Both the position numbers and the translations under genes were made by a program. A stretch of 5,434 nt of DNA. It comes from an uncultured Kiloniellales bacterium. GTDB taxonomy: Bacteria; Pseudomonadota; Alphaproteobacteria; Kiloniellales; JAKSDN01. Under the pieces are notes generated by a model. It saw only the letters and a list, made by a program, of their open reading frames with translations, searched no databases and had not been told where the DNA came from. Location of the stretch: assembly GCA_937974415.1 (NCBI GenBank), contig CALJXB010000394.1, positions 1-5,434 of the forward strand. Reading direction: 5' to 3'. How positions within the stretch are numbered: position 1 is the stretch's first letter; the number at the start of each line of letters is the position of its first letter. Positions 4,100-5,434 of this stretch are shown piece by piece.

Positions 4100-5434
4100 T
4101 TGGCTGACTCGCAGGTCGGACTCCGAACCGCCCCTGCCGCCGCCCGCCGTCGGCGCAGCGGCGGGCATTCCGCCCGTGTGGCGAGTCGCCCGGCGCGTGG
4201 TTTGCCGAAATCCGCGGCCGCGATCACCCGCAAGATCCCGACCTACGAGCTTTTGGACGAGGAGGCGCTGGCGCGCCTCGAGGCTCATGCAGAGTGGATC
4301 CTCAAGGAAATCGGCATCGAGTTCCGCGGCGACGAGGAGGCGCTCGCGCTGTTCAAGGCGGCCGGGGCGACGGTTACGGGCACCCGGGTGCGCTTCGATG
4401 CCGGGCTCGTCCGGGCGCTCTGTTCGACCGCGCCCAGAACTTTCCGCATGGAGGGCCGCGAGCCGGGCTCGTCGATCACGGTCGGCGGCGATCACGTCGT
4501 GCTGCTGCCCGCCTATGGCCCGCCCTTCGTCACCGACCTGGAACGCGGCCGGCGGTATGCTGCCATCGAGGACTTCCGCAACTTCGTGAAGCTCACATAC
4601 CTCTCGCCCTGGCTGCACCATTCCGGTGGCACGATTTGCGAGCCCGTCGACCTGCCCGTGAACAAGCGCCACCTCGACATGGTCTATGCCCACCTGCGCT
4701 ATTCCACCAAGCCTTTCATGGGCTCGGTGACGGCGCCGGAGCGCGCCGAGGACTCCATCGCCATGGCGCGTCTGGCCTTTGGCGAGGCCTATCTGGAAGA
4801 TCACTGCGTGATCCAGGGCAACGTCAACGTGAACTCGCCCCTGGTCTACGACGACGTCATGTCCGGCGCCCTCAAGGCCTATGCCCGGGCGAACCAGAGT
4901 GTCGTCGTCTCGCCCTTCATCCTCGGCGGTGCCATGGGGCCGGTGACGCAACCGGCGCTTTTGGCCCAGGCCCATGCCGAGGCCATGGTGGGAATCGCGC
5001 TCAGCCAGTTGGTGCGCAAGGGCGCGCCCATGGTCTACGGCAATTTCCTGACCACCATGAACCTCAAGACCGGCGCCCCCACCTTCGGCACGCCCGAGGC
5101 GAATCTGTCCACCTTCGCCATCGCCCAGCTGTGCCGCCGGCTCGGCCTCCCCTTGCGCTGCGGCGGCCACCTCACCGCGTCGAAGGCGGCGGACGGCCAG
5201 GCCATGCAAGAGTCCGCCGACGGCATGATGGCGGGCATCCTGGCCGGCTCGAACTTCGTCCTGCAGGCCGCCGGCTGGCTCGAAGGGGGTCTCACCATCG
5301 GCTACGAGAAGTTCGTCATGGACCTGGATCACTGCGGCATGATGCTGCGCATGCTGGGCGGCCTCGCCATCGACGAGGAGGGCCTGGCGGCCGACGCCTA
5401 CCGGGAGGCCGGGCCCGGCGAGGCCTTCCTGGGC
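4100..5434 (+). CDS. MttB-family (trimethylamine methyltransferase-like) protein, non-pyrrolysine, 3'-truncated
   Basis: The first 445 residues of a protein cut by the window end. Seen: a basic N-terminal extension (RRRR at 16-19), then RKIPTYELLDEEALARL (44-60), an alpha/beta region with EAHAEWILKEIGIEF (61-75), and the family core GNFLTTMNLKTGAPTFGTPE (314-333) and GLPLRCGGHLTASKAADGQA (349-368). Known: archaeal MttB transfers a methyl group from trimethylamine to a corrinoid protein and has a UAG-encoded pyrrolysine; relatives without it (MtgB, MtpB, MtcB) demethylate glycine betaine, proline betaine or carnitine. By alignment from memory, the pyrrolysine position falls at L358 (CTC, 5171-5173), and there is no in-frame TAG. 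Inference: corrinoid-dependent demethylation of a quaternary amine rather than trimethylamine. It is divergent from lysR. The TTG start is supported by GGAG and an upstream in-frame stop. No corrinoid-protein gene is in the window. Confidence 0.9.
   Translation, partial: MADSQVGLRTAPAAARRRRSGGHSARVASRPARGLPKSAAAITRKIPTYELLDEEALARLEAHAEWILKEIGIEFRGDEEALALFKAAGATVTGTRVRFDAGLVRALCSTAPRTFRMEGREPGSSITVGGDHVVLLPAYGPPFVTDLERGRRYAAIEDFRNFVKLTYLSPWLHHSGGTICEPVDLPVNKRHLDMVYAHLRYSTKPFMGSVTAPERAEDSIAMARLAFGEAYLEDHCVIQGNVNVNSPLVYDDVMSGALKAYARANQSVVVSPFILGGAMGPVTQPALLAQAHAEAMVGIALSQLVRKGAPMVYGNFLTTMNLKTGAPTFGTPEANLSTFAIAQLCRRLGLPLRCGGHLTASKAADGQAMQESADGMMAGILAGSNFVLQAAGWLEGGLTIGYEKFVMDLDHCGMMLRMLGGLAIDEEGLAADAYREAGPGEAFLG

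Noticed and set aside
4028..5332. A 434-codon open frame on the minus strand opposite the methyltransferase
   Set aside because: The plus strand encodes an unmistakable MttB-family protein. The antisense product is His/Gly/Arg-rich low-complexity sequence typical of shadow frames.
1..5434. Search for insertion sequences, CRISPR arrays, toxin-antitoxin or phage-defence genes
   Set aside because: No transposase, repeat-spacer pattern, attachment-site pair or defence-type domain was seen; the gene content is metabolic, regulatory and signalling.

Overview
The window is GC-rich bacterial chromosome-type DNA with compact, strongly GC-biased coding. It most resembles an alphaproteobacterium, perhaps Rhodospirillales or Hyphomicrobiales. 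That placement rests on the style of the proteins (a GcvA-like LysR regulator beside a non-pyrrolysine MttB homologue, and a PAS-class III cyclase) and is an inference. No tRNA, rRNA, insertion sequence or CRISPR array was seen, and no stretch over 300 bases lacks a gene.

Layout. (1) The 3' part of an App1-type (DUF2183) HAD-fold phosphatase occupies 1-788 (+); its reading frame is open through the left edge. (2) A small VOC/glyoxalase-fold protein lies convergently at 839-1198 (-), with a possible shared hairpin between the two. (3) A 193-bp divergent intergenic region (1199-1391) leads into a two-gene unit on the + strand: a soluble PAS/LOV-like class III nucleotide cyclase (1392-2531) and, 13 bp later, a 169-residue conserved protein of unknown function (2545-3054). 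(4) A LysR-family regulator (3062-3934, -) converges on that unit. The stop codons are 7 bases apart, and a perfect 9-bp inverted repeat covers both. (5) A 165-bp divergent intergenic region with several dyads separates lysR from an MttB-family methyltransferase (4100 to the right edge, +), which starts at TTG and is cut off by the window end.

How the genes may work together. The LysR protein is the natural candidate regulator of the divergent mttB-like gene, which probably demethylates a quaternary amine through a corrinoid protein encoded elsewhere. The cyclase and the 169-residue protein look co-transcribed. The App1 and VOC genes have no evident tie to the rest. The points most worth a second look are the cyclase, whose sensor is LOV-like without the photoactive cysteine and whose usual base-specifying lysine position holds glycine; the unassigned Cys/Trp-rich protein paired with it; the non-Pyl MttB gene; and the compact terminator-like duplication at 3046-3078.
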